9,288 nt of DNA from contig JAPLON010000050.1 of assembly GCA_026400695.1 (NCBI GenBank), positions 1 to 9,288 on the forward strand. The letters are read 5' to 3'. The translations under genes were made by a program, and so were the position numbers. Source of the DNA: Pseudomonadota bacterium. GTDB taxonomy: Bacteria; Pseudomonadota; Alphaproteobacteria; Paracaedibacterales; CAITNM01. Below the pieces are notes generated by a model, which ran no database searches, had not been told where the DNA came from, and saw nothing but the letters and a program-made list of their open reading frames with translations. This document shows positions 1 to 6,053 of this stretch, in pieces (position 1 is the first letter of the stretch; each line of letters begins with the position of its first letter).

Positions 1-102
1 ACCAACTAAATCAGCTGCTGTTCTGGCAGGAGTTCCTGCAACAAAATATTCTAACAGTCTTAACTGCTCTGAACGTGACAGCTTGCAATGCTTTACATAC
101 AT
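1..102 (-). CDS. IS1595-type transposase, N-terminal fragment cut by window edge
   Basis: The first 34 residues are visible and then the frame runs off the left edge. They begin MYVKHCKLSRSEQ and continue with LRLLEYFVAGTPARTAADL, the usual start of IS1595/IS1016-group transposases: a short basic leader and then a helix-turn-helix-like segment with FVAGxxAR-AA-LVG. The ATG at 102-100 has an AGGA eight bases upstream on the minus strand; the ATG at 110 is followed at once by a stop, so 102 is the start. The downstream H-N-K type catalytic domain lies outside the window, so it cannot be said whether the gene is intact. The family assignment rests on remembered N-terminal sequence only. If complete, the enzyme would move its own element and leave 8-base target duplications, as known for the family. 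Confidence 0.7.
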   Translation of the reverse strand, partial: MYVKHCKLSRSEQLRLLEYFVAGTPARTAADLVG

Positions 103-123
103 TCTTACATCCTAACTTCTTAA

Positions 124-141
124 AAGTCAGGTGTCAGCTCC
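124..141 (-). repeat. Candidate terminal inverted repeat of the IS1595-like element
   Basis: Read toward the transposase gene this is GGAGCTGACACCTGACTT. It sits 22-39 bases upstream of the transposase start, a normal place for an IS end. A related string, AGCTCCTGACACCCACTT, occurs at 8768-8751 in the same orientation. Both share CTGACACC followed by ACTT. The partner end on the left is outside the window, so the assignment is inference. Confidence 0.35.
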
Positions 142-175
142 AATATTAATCCAATATACTAAAAAAATAGAATAC

Positions 176-198
176 GCAATAAATTATTTAACTAAACA
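176..198 (+). repeat. Direct repeat copy 1 flanking the GFA gene
   Basis: A 23-base stretch matches 916-938 at 20 of 23 positions. The last 11 bases, TTAACTAAACA, are identical in both. The two copies lie in the same orientation on either side of the GFA-domain gene. They may be scars of an insertion, a shared regulatory motif, or chance in AT-rich DNA. Confidence 0.4.
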
Positions 199-287
199 CT
201 TATACGTTTTTTTTAATGGACGAAGTGCACTACGATAATGCCTTAAAGAACATAAGATATAGCTGTCACAATCTATGCAATGATCCA

Positions 288-755
288 CTACTCGCACAAT
301 TCACCGGTGCCAAATTGCTCCTTGGGAGTATCTTTAAATTTCGGCAATTTATCATCAAAGTTAATAATTCTATTTTGATACCAGGTATGTCGCACCGGGG
401 CAAAGCTAGTTGGGATACCTTCAGCAAATTGAAAATTATTCGCATTTATACCAATGCCGCCCTGCTTATCTGGATTTTCTGAAATTCCATAAATAAGTGT
501 TTTGCACTGGGAACACAAATAAAGACGTGAATTATTACTAACAATTGAAATTAGCCTGTCGTTTCCATTTGTAATTTCAAAATTCTTTGTTAGATAAGCC
601 GCAGTGAAACCATAGCCTTTTTTATCTGCTGGATTTTTTGAATCACTCGCCACAGTGCGACATTTATTACAATGGCAATACTGTGTAAACACTGGCTTGC
701 CTTTAGCTTCAAAGTAGATACTAGCGCAAAAGCATTGACCTTTATAAATCTTCAT
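288..755 (-). CDS. GFA-domain (CENP-V/GFA family) zinc-binding protein
   Basis: The 155-residue product carries the whole cysteine set of the GFA fold: C8 and C10 (GQCFC), C27/C29/C32 (CHCNKC) and C81/C84 (CSQC). In the family these hold two zinc ions. The founding member, Gfa, was linked to glutathione-formaldehyde adducts, but most members have no proven reaction, so I claim no substrate. Length is normal for the family. The start at 755 is chosen because AAGGA lies seven bases before it on the minus strand. The same frame stays open upstream to an ATG at 860 and a GTG at 875, adding about 35-40 residues that look like a membrane anchor (MAILVFALITSSYWIFL) with a charged linker. The longer form is therefore possible. 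The gene stands alone, divergent from the iron-sulfur gene at 1017, and is bracketed by 23-base direct repeats. Confidence 0.85.
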   Translation of the reverse strand: MKIYKGQCFCASIYFEAKGKPVFTQYCHCNKCRTVASDSKNPADKKGYGFTAAYLTKNFEITNGNDRLISIVSNNSRLYLCSQCKTLIYGISENPDKQGGIGINANNFQFAEGIPTSFAPVRHTWYQNRIINFDDKLPKFKDTPKEQFGTGELCE

Positions 756-915
756 ATCGCCATCCTTTTTTATTTCGTCATTTTTCAAGAAAATCCAATA
801 GCTAGACGTAATTAATGCAAAAACTAAAATAGCCATCAATATACTTTTATTAAAAATCATACTACTTAAAAACACAAAAATAATAACAATCTAGTACAAT
901 AAAAAGACACTATAA

Positions 916-938
916 GCAACCAATTAGTTAACTAAACA
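916..938 (+). repeat. Direct repeat copy 2 flanking the GFA gene
   Basis: Partner of 176-198, with 20 of 23 bases identical and ending in the same TTAACTAAACA. It lies between the GFA gene and the iron-sulfur gene, just upstream of the candidate promoter at 955-983. Confidence 0.4.
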
Positions 939-954
939 TTCTTAAGTCATACAC

Positions 955-983
955 TTGCATATAACCTAAGATGCGATTAATAC
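955..983 (+). promoter_or_regulatory. Weak candidate sigma-70 promoter for the iron-sulfur gene
   Basis: TTGCAT at 955-960 and TAATAC at 978-983 are separated by 17 bases, 33 bases before the ATG at 1017. The -35 is a fair match but the -10 is poor. In DNA this AT-rich, such matches arise often. Confidence 0.25.
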
Positions 984-1016
984 TTAACAAAATATTCTTA
1001 ACACGCAAAAAAAATA

Positions 1017-2360
1017 ATGAGAGAAGGCAGTCTTGAAGCACCAATCAGACATATAATTGATTGGGAGAATGATAGTTTTTACGATGAAGACAACCTAGAT
1101 TCTGAGCTTCGCAGGGTATTTGATATCTGCCATGGTTGTCGCCGTTGTTTTAATTTGTGTGACAGCTTTCCAACTTTATTTGATTTGGTCGACGCGACCA
1201 CTAGTGGGGAAGTTGATGAAGTTAAAAGTGAAGATTTCAGTAAAGTTGTTGATGCTTGCACTCTTTGTGATCTTTGCTTTGTTAATAAATGTCCATATGT
1301 TCCACCCCATGAATTTAATGTTGATTTTCCACATTTAATGCTGCGCCACAGGGCTGTTCATGCAAAAAAACATGGCATTAATTTTGTCGATAAACAAATA
1401 AGTAAAACCGATACGGTTGGAGGCATCGCCACAAAAATTGCCCCTATCGTAAATTGGGCTACTGCAACATCAAATCAACCTGTTCGAAAAACTATTGAAG
1501 CACTTACAGGAATAGATGCCCGCGTAACCTTACCAACTTTTACTAACAAAACTTTGTGCCAACAGGTAAATCTAGCACCATGTGCACCAAACACAAATGG
1601 CCCAGCCTATGGTCAAAAAGCTGTGCTATTTGCCACATGCTTTGGAAATTATAACAACCCAAACATTGGTTTGGCTGCAATCAAAGTTTTAGCACACCAA
1701 GGTGTTGAAGTAGAAACCGTTTACCCAGGATGCTGCGGAATGCCCCTACTAGAAAAGGGAGATCTAGCCGCAGTAGCAACCCAAGCAGAAAAAATTAGTA
1801 AAGCGCTAGAGCAATATGTGGCTAAAGGCATTCCGGTTATTTCGATAATTCCCTCCTGCAGCCTAATGCTAAAATCTGAATGGCCCCTACTACTTCCCAA
1901 AAATGAAGCCGTAAAAAATTTAAGCAAAAACGTAATGGATATTAGCGAATATGTTATTTATTTGCATAAAAATTTTGGAATCACCGAAGGCATACAGCCA
2001 TTAGAAAAAAAATCAGTAACCCTACACCTAGCTTGTCACAGTCGTGCTCAAAACATTGGCGCTAAGGCTGCAGAAATGTTACGTCTGATTCCAAATTTAA
2101 CAGTTCAAATTATTGAACGCTGTTCCGGCCACGGTGGCACTTGGGGAATGATGAAAAATAACTTCGAAACCGCAATCAAGGTTGGTAAACCTGCAGTAAA
2201 GCAAGCTATCGTTCATGATAATCCACTAGTGCTTTCCGAATGCCCGCTTGCAGCTAAACATATTTTACAAGGCATAAATCAGCAGGCTGTAGAAGGAAAA
2301 TCATACTCTACCATGCACCCAATTGAATTGATGGCTAAAGCATATTTTGGCGAATGCTGA
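1017..2360 (+). CDS. Heterodisulfide reductase-related / GlpC-like iron-sulfur protein
   Basis: A 447-residue protein of two parts. The N-terminal part is a two-cluster ferredoxin module with cysteines at 38, 41, 44, 48 (CHGCRRCFNLC) and 81, 84, 87, 92 (CTLCDLCFVNKCP); the second motif has one extra residue before the CP. The C-terminal part has two cysteine-rich CCG-type domains: YPGCCG at 237-241 with C281, then C340-H, C369-SGHGG and C409-P. This is the layout of GlpC/HdrB-type electron carriers. The start MREGSLEAPI and the CHGCRRCFNLCDSFP segment mark an alphaproteobacterial family that I recall being found beside rubrerythrin and DUF3501 genes; neither is present here. It should bind [4Fe-4S] clusters and pass electrons, with the partner unknown. 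No clear ribosome binding site precedes the ATG. The next gene is tRNA-Arg, 77 bases downstream. Confidence 0.85.
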   Translation: MREGSLEAPIRHIIDWENDSFYDEDNLDSELRRVFDICHGCRRCFNLCDSFPTLFDLVDATTSGEVDEVKSEDFSKVVDACTLCDLCFVNKCPYVPPHEFNVDFPHLMLRHRAVHAKKHGINFVDKQISKTDTVGGIATKIAPIVNWATATSNQPVRKTIEALTGIDARVTLPTFTNKTLCQQVNLAPCAPNTNGPAYGQKAVLFATCFGNYNNPNIGLAAIKVLAHQGVEVETVYPGCCGMPLLEKGDLAAVATQAEKISKALEQYVAKGIPVISIIPSCSLMLKSEWPLLLPKNEAVKNLSKNVMDISEYVIYLHKNFGITEGIQPLEKKSVTLHLACHSRAQNIGAKAAEMLRLIPNLTVQIIERCSGHGGTWGMMKNNFETAIKVGKPAVKQAIVHDNPLVLSECPLAAKHILQGINQQAVEGKSYSTMHPIELMAKAYFGEC

Positions 2361-2400
2361 ATAAATCTACCCACAAGCCTAAAAATCAGCAAGCAATGTC

Positions 2401-2429
2401 TTGAATTTATGGGAAACATTAAGTAACCT
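2401..2429 (+). promoter_or_regulatory. Weak candidate promoter for tRNA-Arg
   Basis: TTGAAT at 2401-2406, then 17 bases, then TAACCT at 2424-2429, eight bases before the first base of the tRNA. The spacing is right for a stable-RNA promoter; the -10 match is only moderate. Confidence 0.3.
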
Positions 2430-2437
2430 AACAATAC

Positions 2438-2514
2438 GCGTCCTTAGCTCAGCTGGATAGAGCGGCGGCCTTCTAAGCCGTAGGCCAGAGGTTCGAATCC
2501 TCTAGGACGCGCCA
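2438..2514 (+). tRNA. tRNA-Arg(TCT), CCA encoded
   Basis: A complete cloverleaf. The acceptor stem is GCGTCCT (2438-2444) with AGGACGC (2504-2510), all seven pairs standard. The D arm is GCTC...GAGC with loop AGCTGGATA. The anticodon stem is GCGGC/GCCGT with loop CTTCTAA, giving anticodon TCT at 2472-2474, which reads AGA and AGG. The T arm is AGAGG-TTCGAAT-CCTCT. G2511 is the discriminator and CCA is encoded at 2512-2514. The kdsB start codon lies only 31 bases after the CCA and I see no terminator between, so the tRNA may sit in the leader of the kdsB-ccm transcript. Confidence 0.97.
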
Positions 2515-2545
2515 CTTCTACCGCCACTTTGCTTTATGAGGCATC

Positions 2546-3301
2546 ATGAAAACCCTAGTTATTATACCATCTCGTTTAGAATCAACTCGTTTATCCCAAA
2601 AGGCCCTAGCTGAAATTTGTGGCAAACCAATGATTGAATGGGTATTGCAACAAACAAAGCTAGCCAACGTTGGTGAAGTTGTTGTGGCTACTTGCGGCCA
2701 TGAAATTGCCTCAGCTGTAGCCAATGCAAAGGGACGATATATTATAACCAACCCAAACTTGCCATCAGGCACTGATCGCGTATGGGCAGCTTATCAGGAC
2801 ATGGGAGAACCAGATGTTGATGTTATAATCAACGTACAAGGTGATTTACCATTATTATTACCCAATCATTTGCAGGATATTTTAAAACCATTTAGCGACC
2901 CCGATGTTGATGTTAGCACCCTAGCAACGCTAATTACCGATCCATCTGAAGTAAATAACCCAAACGTAGTTAAGATTTGCATGGATCAACCGCATGACAA
3001 CATTGGTAGAGCTGTTTATTTTTCTCGTTCTGCAGTGCCTGCTAATGCTCTTAATTATTATCACCATGTAGGAGTTTATGCCTACCGACCACAAGCTTTA
3101 AAAGCTTTTGTAAATCACCCGCCTTGTTATTTAGAACAAACTGAAAAACTAGAACAACTAAGGTTTTTGCAACATGGCTTTAGAATTGATGTAGTAATTA
3201 TAGAATCGGCCCCAGTTTCAGTAGACACTTACGCTGACCTTGAAAAGGTACGTTCTTTAGCTACAGACTATTTAGATAAACACGTTACGTTTCCTTGCTG
3301 A
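2546..3301 (+). CDS. kdsB: 3-deoxy-manno-octulosonate cytidylyltransferase
   Basis: CMP-Kdo synthetase couples CTP and Kdo in the cytoplasm to make CMP-Kdo for lipopolysaccharide inner core. The 251 residues match the usual length. The nucleotide-binding start is IIPSRLESTRLSQKAL (residues 6-21; SQK replaces the usual PGK). NLPSGTDR is at 71-78 and NVQGDLP at 96-102, with metal-binding D100. YFSRSAVP is at 158-165, HHVGVYAYR at 173-181, EKLEQLR at 200-206 and SVDTYADLEKV at 225-235 with a second metal-binding Asp at 227. L101 in place of the Glu seen in the E. coli enzyme is typical of alphaproteobacterial KdsB. The ATG has GAGG just four bases upstream. It is first in a plus-strand run with the ccm genes, and its presence implies an outer membrane with Kdo-containing LPS. 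Confidence 0.95.
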   Translation: MKTLVIIPSRLESTRLSQKALAEICGKPMIEWVLQQTKLANVGEVVVATCGHEIASAVANAKGRYIITNPNLPSGTDRVWAAYQDMGEPDVDVIINVQGDLPLLLPNHLQDILKPFSDPDVDVSTLATLITDPSEVNNPNVVKICMDQPHDNIGRAVYFSRSAVPANALNYYHHVGVYAYRPQALKAFVNHPPCYLEQTEKLEQLRFLQHGFRIDVVIIESAPVSVDTYADLEKVRSLATDYLDKHVTFPC

Positions 3302-3324
3302 AACAACAAAAGTAAATTATAAAA

Positions 3325-3471
3325 ATGGTATTAAAAATGAAAAATATGATTCTAATTGCAGCAGCTCTGGTACTAATTGCATCAGGAATATTCCTTGGAC
3401 TTGGCATTAAGACAAAAGCTAATATCGTTGAAAAGCCACAAGAACTCAAGCTCACTGAAAAACTTTCTTAA
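3325..3471 (+). CDS. Small single-span membrane protein upstream of ccmC, unrecognised
   Basis: I do not recognise this 48-residue product. It starts MVLKMKNM and has one hydrophobic segment, about residues 9-27 (ILIAAALVLIASGIFLGLG). A polar tail of about 20 residues follows, rich in Lys and Glu. This is the profile of a single-pass inner membrane protein with a short soluble tail. Its TAA shares a base with the ATG of ccmC (TAATG at 3469-3473), a typical coupling junction and the main reason to call it real. It begins 23 bases after kdsB. Starts at 3337 or 3346 would also work, and no strong ribosome binding site marks any of them. It is not CcmD, which lies after ccmC. A role in heme handling or cytochrome c assembly is a guess from position only. 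Confidence 0.65.
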   Translation: MVLKMKNMILIAAALVLIASGIFLGLGIKTKANIVEKPQELKLTEKLS

Positions 3472-4145
3472 TGAGCCCTGCAAGTATAAAGCGGTGGATA
3501 ACTAAACTACACCCCATTAGCCTATGGACATTTGCCTTATTTTCACTAGCTGGATTAGTTGATGCTTTATACATTTCACCGCCTGATTATCTTCATGGTG
3601 AACTCGTGCGTATTTTATATGTGCACGTTCCGGCAGCTTGGCTAGCCGTAAGTATTTATGGCTCCATGGGTTTATGCAGTTTTATAAGTATAGTGATTAG
3701 ATCACCCTTTTACAGCTTATGCGCACAAAGTTTAGCTCTACCTGGCTGCATTTTAACCGTCATCTGCATAGCAACTGGTTCTATTTGGGGTAAGCCGGCT
3801 TGGGGCACTTGGTGGGTATGGGACGCCAGATTGACCTCAGTTGTGGTTTTATTTTTCCTCTATATTAGCTACCTAAATTTTTGTGATAATGGGCTAAACA
3901 AAGCTGCTAGCTTTTTAAATATAGTAGGCTTAGTCAACCTACCCATTATTAAATGGTCTGTTGACTGGTGGTTTACTTTGCATCAACCATCATCTTTTTC
4001 TCTAACTCAAAAACCAGCTATTGCAACCGAAATGCTAATTCCTTTATTGCTTATAACTATAGCTTTTGCAGCTTGGAGCTTAGCCATTTTTAGCGGGCAG
4101 TTAACTAAACTTTTGCAAAAATTTCAAAGAAACAATCATGGATGA
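3471..4145 (+). CDS. ccmC: Heme exporter protein CcmC
   Basis: CcmC is the polytopic inner membrane protein of System I cytochrome c maturation. It presents heme to CcmE on the periplasmic side. The 224 residues hold about six hydrophobic segments. The signature tryptophan-rich segment WGKPAWGTWWVWDARLTS spans 106-123. The two conserved external histidines are visible as H52 (VHVPAAWLA) and H171 (WWFTLHQPSS), which flank the heme site in characterised members. Length is close to the usual 230-250. The ATG overlaps the stop of the small gene before it, and the stop overlaps the ccmD start, so translation of the three is probably coupled. ccmA, ccmB, ccmF and ccmH are not in this window; scattered ccm genes are known in Rickettsiales. 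Confidence 0.95.
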   Translation: MSPASIKRWITKLHPISLWTFALFSLAGLVDALYISPPDYLHGELVRILYVHVPAAWLAVSIYGSMGLCSFISIVIRSPFYSLCAQSLALPGCILTVICIATGSIWGKPAWGTWWVWDARLTSVVVLFFLYISYLNFCDNGLNKAASFLNIVGLVNLPIIKWSVDWWFTLHQPSSFSLTQKPAIATEMLIPLLLITIAFAAWSLAIFSGQLTKLLQKFQRNNHG

Positions 4146-4224
4146 ATCATTTATCTACGTAGCAGCTGCCTATGGTATTACTTTTACAATTTTAATTTAT
4201 ACGTTTTATGTTATTAAAAAATGA
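4138..4224 (+). CDS. ccmD: Minimal heme exporter protein CcmD
   Basis: A 28-residue product, MDESFIYVAAAY followed by one hydrophobic stretch and ending in KK. The family, usually about 40-70 residues, is one transmembrane helix after an (F/Y)V--AY-- start, which is visible here as FIYVAAAYG. CcmD helps release holo-CcmE from the CcmABC complex. The gene lies exactly where ccmD belongs, between ccmC and ccmE. Its ATG lies 8 bases inside the end of ccmC, and its TGA overlaps the ATG of ccmE (ATGA at 4221-4224). It lacks the basic cytoplasmic tail beyond the two lysines, making it among the shortest imaginable forms. Position and motif make the call good despite the size. Confidence 0.8.
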   Translation: MDESFIYVAAAYGITFTILIYTFYVIKK

Positions 4225-4616
4225 GCTCTAAAGCAAAGCAAAGACTCATACGCCTTCTTTTGATTTTAGGAATAATTAGTGGCTTGTGTTTATTTTTAGC
4301 CGGCGCCCTACGGGAAAATATTGTATTTTTTAAAACCCCAACAGAACTATCTAATATGGAAAACAACACACAAAAATTGAGGTTAGGCGGATTGGTAGTT
4401 ACCGGCAGCATCAAAACCACAAACAATTGCCACCAATTTCAAGTAACAGATCAAATCAACACAGTAACTGTAAAATACAAAGGGCGATTTCCCGACCTAT
4501 TTCGCGAAGGTCAAGGTGTCGTTGCTGTAGGCACTTATGACGCTAGTAAAAAGCTCTTCATGGCTAATCAACTGTTAGCTAAACATGACCAGTATTACAG
4601 ACCACCACAAAAGTAA
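4221..4616 (+). CDS. ccmE: Cytochrome c maturation heme chaperone CcmE
   Basis: CcmE is a membrane-anchored periplasmic chaperone that takes heme from CcmC through a covalent bond to a histidine and hands it to the CcmF/H ligase. The 131 residues have one N-terminal anchor (about 9-27) and then the OB-fold domain with LRLGGLVVTGSI at 53-64 and VKYKGRFPDLFREGQGVVA at 84-102. The heme-binding motif is LAKHDQYYRP, with H122 as the attachment site and Y126 as the usual axial partner (HxxxY). Length is slightly short because the C-terminal tail after RPPQK is nearly absent. It overlaps ccmD by four bases. Its stop is 10 bases from the stop of the convergent FlhF-like gene, with no room for a separate terminator. 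Confidence 0.95.
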   Translation: MSSKAKQRLIRLLLILGIISGLCLFLAGALRENIVFFKTPTELSNMENNTQKLRLGGLVVTGSIKTTNNCHQFQVTDQINTVTVKYKGRFPDLFREGQGVVAVGTYDASKKLFMANQLLAKHDQYYRPPQK

Positions 4617-4626
4617 AATATGGAAA

Positions 4627-5640
4627 TTAAAAACGCATACCTAAATCAGACATATTACTTTCATGATCTACTACACTTCTTTCAGTAAGATGGTTAATTA
4701 ATTTTTCAGCATCCAAATACTCCAGACTATCGCCTAAATTAGCGGATTGATTAACCATAGCAATTGGAATTTCAGAACACCATGCAAGTCTTACAGGCAA
4801 TCCTAATGATGCCGCTATATCCATTTTGCTTAAAATTAAATTTCTTACTCCAAATTTTTTTGCAAAATGAGCATAATCATCGACCAAACTTACGGAAGAA
4901 TCGCACGGTACAACCAATACAGGATCAAACATAAGTTTTTGAGAATAAGCTTCTAACCAATCAAGATCTTTTGAATTTTTTAGATCAATTCCTTGGGTAT
5001 CAATTAATTTGACAATTTTTTCTTGTTTTTTTGTATGTGTTTGTAATGCTGTGAATGCATCTTTGCCAAAGTAGTATGGAACTCCAAGTTTATCTGCATA
5101 AGACTGTAGCATGCCCTGTCCAGAAGTTTTAAAGGTATCTAAATTATATATCTCGACACTACGATCACTAGCTTTTAAAAGAGCTGCTGTTTTTGCTAGA
5201 ATTTGAGTTTTTCCAACCCCGTAAGATCCAAGAAAAATAATAGGTTTTAAAGCCATAGCTTTACGAATCCACTGAGTTTCAAAATTAAGACATTCAGCCA
5301 AAGATTCCGTTAAATTAATCTCTCTACGATTTGAATAAGATGATAAACATTTTAGCCAAAAATCCTGAAAATCTTTTCCTAAATAATGGGAATTACAAAT
5401 TTCTTCAATAAATCGAATAGCTAATAATGAATTATCTATAACATTGCTAGAAATTATTTGTTCAGCTTGGCGTAAAGATGGAACAATAATAGGCTCACCC
5501 TTATCAAATAAGGCAATAGTAATGCGAATTTGATTATTGAATTCCTCAGTGCTTTCAATAATTACATCCTCTCCAAAACGCTTTTTGACTTCTTGCATAG
5601 CCTCATTTAATGTAGGGGCTGTAACTGTAACTTTTTGCAT
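4627..5640 (-). CDS. flhF: FlhF-like SRP-family GTPase
   Basis: The 337 residues read as a GTPase of the SRP54/FtsY/FlhF group. The start MQKVTVTAPTLNEAMQEVKK followed by a FGEDVIIES segment is the FlhF basic-domain opening. The G domain has GSYGVGKT (138-145), DTFKTSGQGML (168-178, the SRP-type G2 region), DTQG (214-217, G3) and SKMD (271-274, G4). In flagellated bacteria FlhF directs the number and polar placement of flagella through the MS-ring export site. The protein is shorter than many FlhF proteins, mainly in the linker between the B domain and the NG domain. No flagellar gene is nearby; it converges on ccmE and diverges from the NDUFA12-type gene. No ribosome binding site is visible before the ATG. 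FtsY or Ffh are unlikely because the FlhF N-terminus is present and the M domain is absent. Confidence 0.8.
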   Translation of the reverse strand: MQKVTVTAPTLNEAMQEVKKRFGEDVIIESTEEFNNQIRITIALFDKGEPIIVPSLRQAEQIISSNVIDNSLLAIRFIEEICNSHYLGKDFQDFWLKCLSSYSNRREINLTESLAECLNFETQWIRKAMALKPIIFLGSYGVGKTQILAKTAALLKASDRSVEIYNLDTFKTSGQGMLQSYADKLGVPYYFGKDAFTALQTHTKKQEKIVKLIDTQGIDLKNSKDLDWLEAYSQKLMFDPVLVVPCDSSVSLVDDYAHFAKKFGVRNLILSKMDIAASLGLPVRLAWCSEIPIAMVNQSANLGDSLEYLDAEKLINHLTERSVVDHESNMSDLGMRF

Positions 5641-5654
5641 ACGTAAACCAATTT

Positions 5655-5685
5655 TTTACTGTTTGTAGATCATAATGCTTATAGT
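5655..5685 (+). promoter_or_regulatory. Weak candidate promoter in the flhF/NDUFA12 divergent gap
   Basis: TATAGT at 5680-5685 is a good -10 match, 20 bases before the ATG at 5706. The best -35 is TTTACT at 5655-5660, with an over-long 19-base spacer. The 65-base divergent gap must hold start signals for both genes, but only this one is even partly visible. Confidence 0.25.
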
Positions 5686-5705
5686 CTTAGTTTAAGAGTT
5701 ATCTG

Positions 5706-6053
5706 ATGAGTTTTACAATACGCTTGCTAATTTGGTTAAAGGGAAAATTTGTAGGTAATGATAGCCTTGGCAATCGTTATTACGAAGAAAAGCCAAAAAG
5801 CGTTTATGATGGACGTCAACAACGTCGATGGGTTATTTATAAATCAAAACATGATGTTGGTAAAATTCCCCCTGAATGGCACGCTTGGCTGCATTATAGA
5901 GCGGATAAACCACTTAACGGACAGGTTTTTGACTTAAATCAATCAAATTTATCAGAAGCTTATAAACCTATACCAATTGATGAAAACAACAAAATTGTTA
6001 AACTTAACACCAAAATGAAGCGATCATATCAGCCATGGATACCGAATGAATGA
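5706..6053 (+). CDS. NDUFA12-family NADH:ubiquinone oxidoreductase subunit
   Basis: A 115-residue member of the NDUFA12 (B17.2) family. These are small accessory proteins of respiratory complex I, found in mitochondria and in alphaproteobacteria. The family core is visible as KFVGNDSLGNRYYEEK (residues 14-29), RRWVIYKSKHD (40-50) and VGKIPPEWHAWLHYRADKPL (51-70), with the rest an ordinary basic tail. The length is normal. The start has AAGAG seven bases upstream. The stop lies inside the beginning of the RluD-type gene (ATGAATGA), an 8-base overlap that suggests one transcript and coupled translation. The main nuo operon is not here, which is usual for this subunit. It is a good marker that the host is an alphaproteobacterium. 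Confidence 0.92.
   Translation: MSFTIRLLIWLKGKFVGNDSLGNRYYEEKPKSVYDGRQQRRWVIYKSKHDVGKIPPEWHAWLHYRADKPLNGQVFDLNQSNLSEAYKPIPIDENNKIVKLNTKMKRSYQPWIPNE

Noticed and set aside
216..482. Plus-strand open frame of 88 codons overlapping the GFA gene
   Set aside because: It lies opposite the well-supported GFA coding sequence, has no family resemblance, and reads like a shadow frame.
1120..1338. Hydrophobic plus-strand frame inside the iron-sulfur protein gene
   Set aside because: An alternate frame of a gene with complete cysteine motifs; its hydrophobicity is a by-product of the shift.
2518..2772. Minus-strand open frame opposite kdsB
   Set aside because: Fully explained as the complement of a clear kdsB gene; no ribosome binding site or recognisable motif.
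4090..4125. A third copy of the TTAACTAAAC repeat at 4100-4109
   Set aside because: Only ten bases match, it lies inside ccmC coding sequence, and the rest of the 23-base unit is absent.
4214..4426. Minus-strand frame opposite ccmE
   Set aside because: Shadow of ccmE, which has its anchor and heme-binding His motif in the other strand.
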